Of a stretch of 15,926 nt of DNA, positions 14,434 through 15,926 are shown piece after piece. The stretch's first letter is position 1. Every line of letters begins with the position of its first letter. Position numbers and translations under genes: made by a program. The DNA lies in the NCBI GenBank assembly GCA_034429695.1, contig DAOUGC010000268.1:1-15926 (forward strand). Reading direction: 5' to 3'. The notes under the pieces were generated by a model. It saw only the letters and a program-made list of their open reading frames with translations, was not told where the DNA came from and searched no databases. This DNA is from DAOUGC01 sp034429695 (GTDB lineage: Bacteria > Chloroflexota > Anaerolineae > Anaerolineales > Anaerolineaceae).

Positions 14434-15926
14434 ATGGGACATCGGCCGGTATTATATGAGCTTGAAATTCACCTGGACGAAAAAAGCTGGGGAGTGTGCT
14501 GTCCATTGGATCAGAGCCTGATTGGCCCTGTCCAATACGGTTGGAGCCGCTACCAGATCGATCCCGAATCGATGACCCTCGGAACTGGCGTTCTGGCTGG
14601 TTCGCCATTGCCAGGAATGCGTCGAATGATCTTCACCGGATATTCCCGCCAGTGGGAAGGTTTTTATGTTTCCGCCCTGGGTGGGGCAGGCTATATCTTT
14701 CACCGGGTGGGGCTCAACTATATCTGGTTGAGAGGAAGAAGTGACCACGATGTTGTGGTGGTTGTAAAACTGGAAAATGGTGAATACAATGTTCGCCTTG
14801 AGCCTGTAAATGTTGATGAAATATGGCAGGGTTACACTGACGTCAACGGCAGAACCTGGGAAGGTTTTTATGCCATACAACAATATTTGTTTGAAAAGCA
14901 CAAAGATGAATTCCTGCCCGACAGTTTTCGCATCCTGACGGTTGGGCCAGGCGCCCGCTACACCAACGAAGGCGCAATTGGATCCAATCAGATTAAGAAG
15001 GGCGAGGTCAGTGTCATTGATGACTGGGCTGGACGGGGTGGATTGGGTTCTCATATGCTCCAACATCACCGGGTGGCGGCCATCGTCTTTGGGGGTGATT
15101 GGCAGGACCCGGCGCTCAAGGAAGCCCGCGAATTGGATCAATATTTCTTGGAACACTTTGGACAGCGGGCAATCACCACCGATTTGTACATGACCCAGAA
15201 ATATCGGTATGTCCCCAAGTTTGAAACCGGCGGAACCTTTGGGGTAAACATGCACGAAGGTGAAGACCGTTTATTCAGCTTTAATTACCGCTCCGTCCTT
15301 GTGACTGATGAGGAGCGACTGGAACAACACCAGAACTTCATCATGGAGCATTACCTTCGCCAGTTCAATCAGGAAACCATTGAACCGAAGAACTTTGACC
15401 ATTGTGGTGAACCCTGTCCGGTGGCATGCAAAAAGTACAATGGTGAATACAAGAAGGACTACGAACCTTACCAGGCGCTTGGACCCAATTGTGGCATATT
15501 TGATCAACGCGCCGCTGAATTTATTAACAAGTTTGTGGACAGCATGGGGTTGGATTCCATTCAGACGGGGGGCACAGTATCCTGGATAATGGATTTGATT
15601 GCCAGTCAGTTGATTCCACCCGCAGATTTTGGTTTGCCGCATGACCTGCCGCGCATGGACTTCGCCAGCCGTCCTGATCAGTTTGACGTGGTGGCCGATT
15701 CCATGCACAATGCGCGTTACGCGGTTGATATTGTCAAAATGATCCTGTTTTCAGCTGCCGGAGAACCCTTCAGACATGGCATGCGGTATGCGGCTCGCTG
15801 GCTGGATGAAAAATATGGAATCCGTTCCATTGACCGTGCCGTCTACACGGCACACGGCAAAACCGGATGCATGGTTCCCAACCAGTACTGGGTGCCCGGG
15901 ATGTTTGCGCCCATGCCCATCATGGG
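14434..15926 (+). CDS. Aldehyde ferredoxin oxidoreductase (AOR) family protein, C-terminus cut off by window edge
   Basis: The frame is open to the right edge (497 full codons; family members have about 600). AOR enzymes are tungsten or molybdenum bis-pterin proteins that oxidise aldehydes or reduce carboxylates using ferredoxin. The N-terminal domain is recognisable but divergent ('TLGTGVLAGSPLPG', 'GGAGYIFHRVGLNYIWLRG'). 'GPGARYTNEGAIGSNQ' and 'AGRGGLGSHML' (199-209) match the family's conserved block. C324, C328 and C332 in 'CGEPCPVACKK' supply three of the [4Fe-4S] ligands, and 'YQALGPNCGIFD' (346-357) follows as expected. The usual N-terminal 'GGRGLG' block is not visible. The start at 14434 has AAAGGTGAT before it and an in-frame stop at 14419-14421. 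It is divergent from the LarA-like gene. The fourth cluster Cys and the end of the protein lie outside the window. Confidence 0.88.
   Translation, partial: MGHRPVLYELEIHLDEKSWGVCCPLDQSLIGPVQYGWSRYQIDPESMTLGTGVLAGSPLPGMRRMIFTGYSRQWEGFYVSALGGAGYIFHRVGLNYIWLRGRSDHDVVVVVKLENGEYNVRLEPVNVDEIWQGYTDVNGRTWEGFYAIQQYLFEKHKDEFLPDSFRILTVGPGARYTNEGAIGSNQIKKGEVSVIDDWAGRGGLGSHMLQHHRVAAIVFGGDWQDPALKEARELDQYFLEHFGQRAITTDLYMTQKYRYVPKFETGGTFGVNMHEGEDRLFSFNYRSVLVTDEERLEQHQNFIMEHYLRQFNQETIEPKNFDHCGEPCPVACKKYNGEYKKDYEPYQALGPNCGIFDQRAAEFINKFVDSMGLDSIQTGGTVSWIMDLIASQLIPPADFGLPHDLPRMDFASRPDQFDVVADSMHNARYAVDIVKMILFSAAGEPFRHGMRYAARWLDEKYGIRSIDRAVYTAHGKTGCMVPNQYWVPGMFAPMPIM

Noticed and set aside
14452..15255. Long open frame (267 codons) on the minus strand
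   Set aside because: It is antisense to the AOR gene, whose conserved family motifs occupy the plus strand. The minus-strand translation has no recognisable domain.
15271..15708. 145-codon minus-strand open frame
   Set aside because: Antisense to the Fe-S cluster region of the AOR gene, with no ribosome binding site or domain support.

Overview
The window looks like chromosome from an anaerobic or facultative bacterium, most plausibly a Chloroflexota (Anaerolineae-type) genome. This assignment is an inference from the gene mix and moderate G+C: an Asp23-nusB pair, ATP-dependent PEP carboxykinase, an AOR-family tungsten/molybdenum enzyme, a LarA-type racemase, a large sugar-binding lipoprotein and a lone prepilin peptidase. 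There is no 16S gene or other direct taxonomic marker. No phage, IS element, CRISPR array, rRNA or tRNA was seen. Coding density is high and no gene-free stretch exceeds about 120 bases.

Region 1 (1-5673, minus strand) reads as one operon, transcribed right to left: an MFS exporter, then a DEAD/DEAH helicase of the MrfA (YprA) family, then the partner exonuclease MrfB (YprB), a small unrecognised protein, and a DUF2007 protein cut by the window edge. The exporter stop and helicase start share an ATGA overlap, and the other gaps are 3-13 bases. The helicase carries a complete HNH nuclease motif inserted directly before its C-terminal zinc-binding (MZB/DUF1998) domain. This gives a helicase-HNH plus DEDDh-exonuclease machine, and it is the best candidate here for something undescribed.

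Region 2 (5792-10698): a divergent single-gene unit encodes a type IV prepilin peptidase and ends at a strong hairpin shared with the convergent pckA. pckA lies 13 bases downstream of a gene for an 824-residue lipoprotein with several carbohydrate-binding-like beta domains and a TIM-barrel-like C-terminal part.

Region 3 (10728-14352, minus strand): a LarA-like nickel-pincer racemase, an MFS transporter, an Asp23-family protein and NusB, ending in a clear intrinsic terminator. asp23-nusB probably also has its own promoter, and those two genes overlap by ATGA.

Region 4 (14434 to the right edge, plus strand): a truncated AOR-family oxidoreductase, divergent from the LarA gene across an 81-base region that holds both promoters. 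The LarA start has no Shine-Dalgarno and sits only a few bases past the predicted transcription start. The LarA-like enzyme, its transporter and the AOR gene may together handle a hydroxyacid or aldehyde substrate, but that link is inference.
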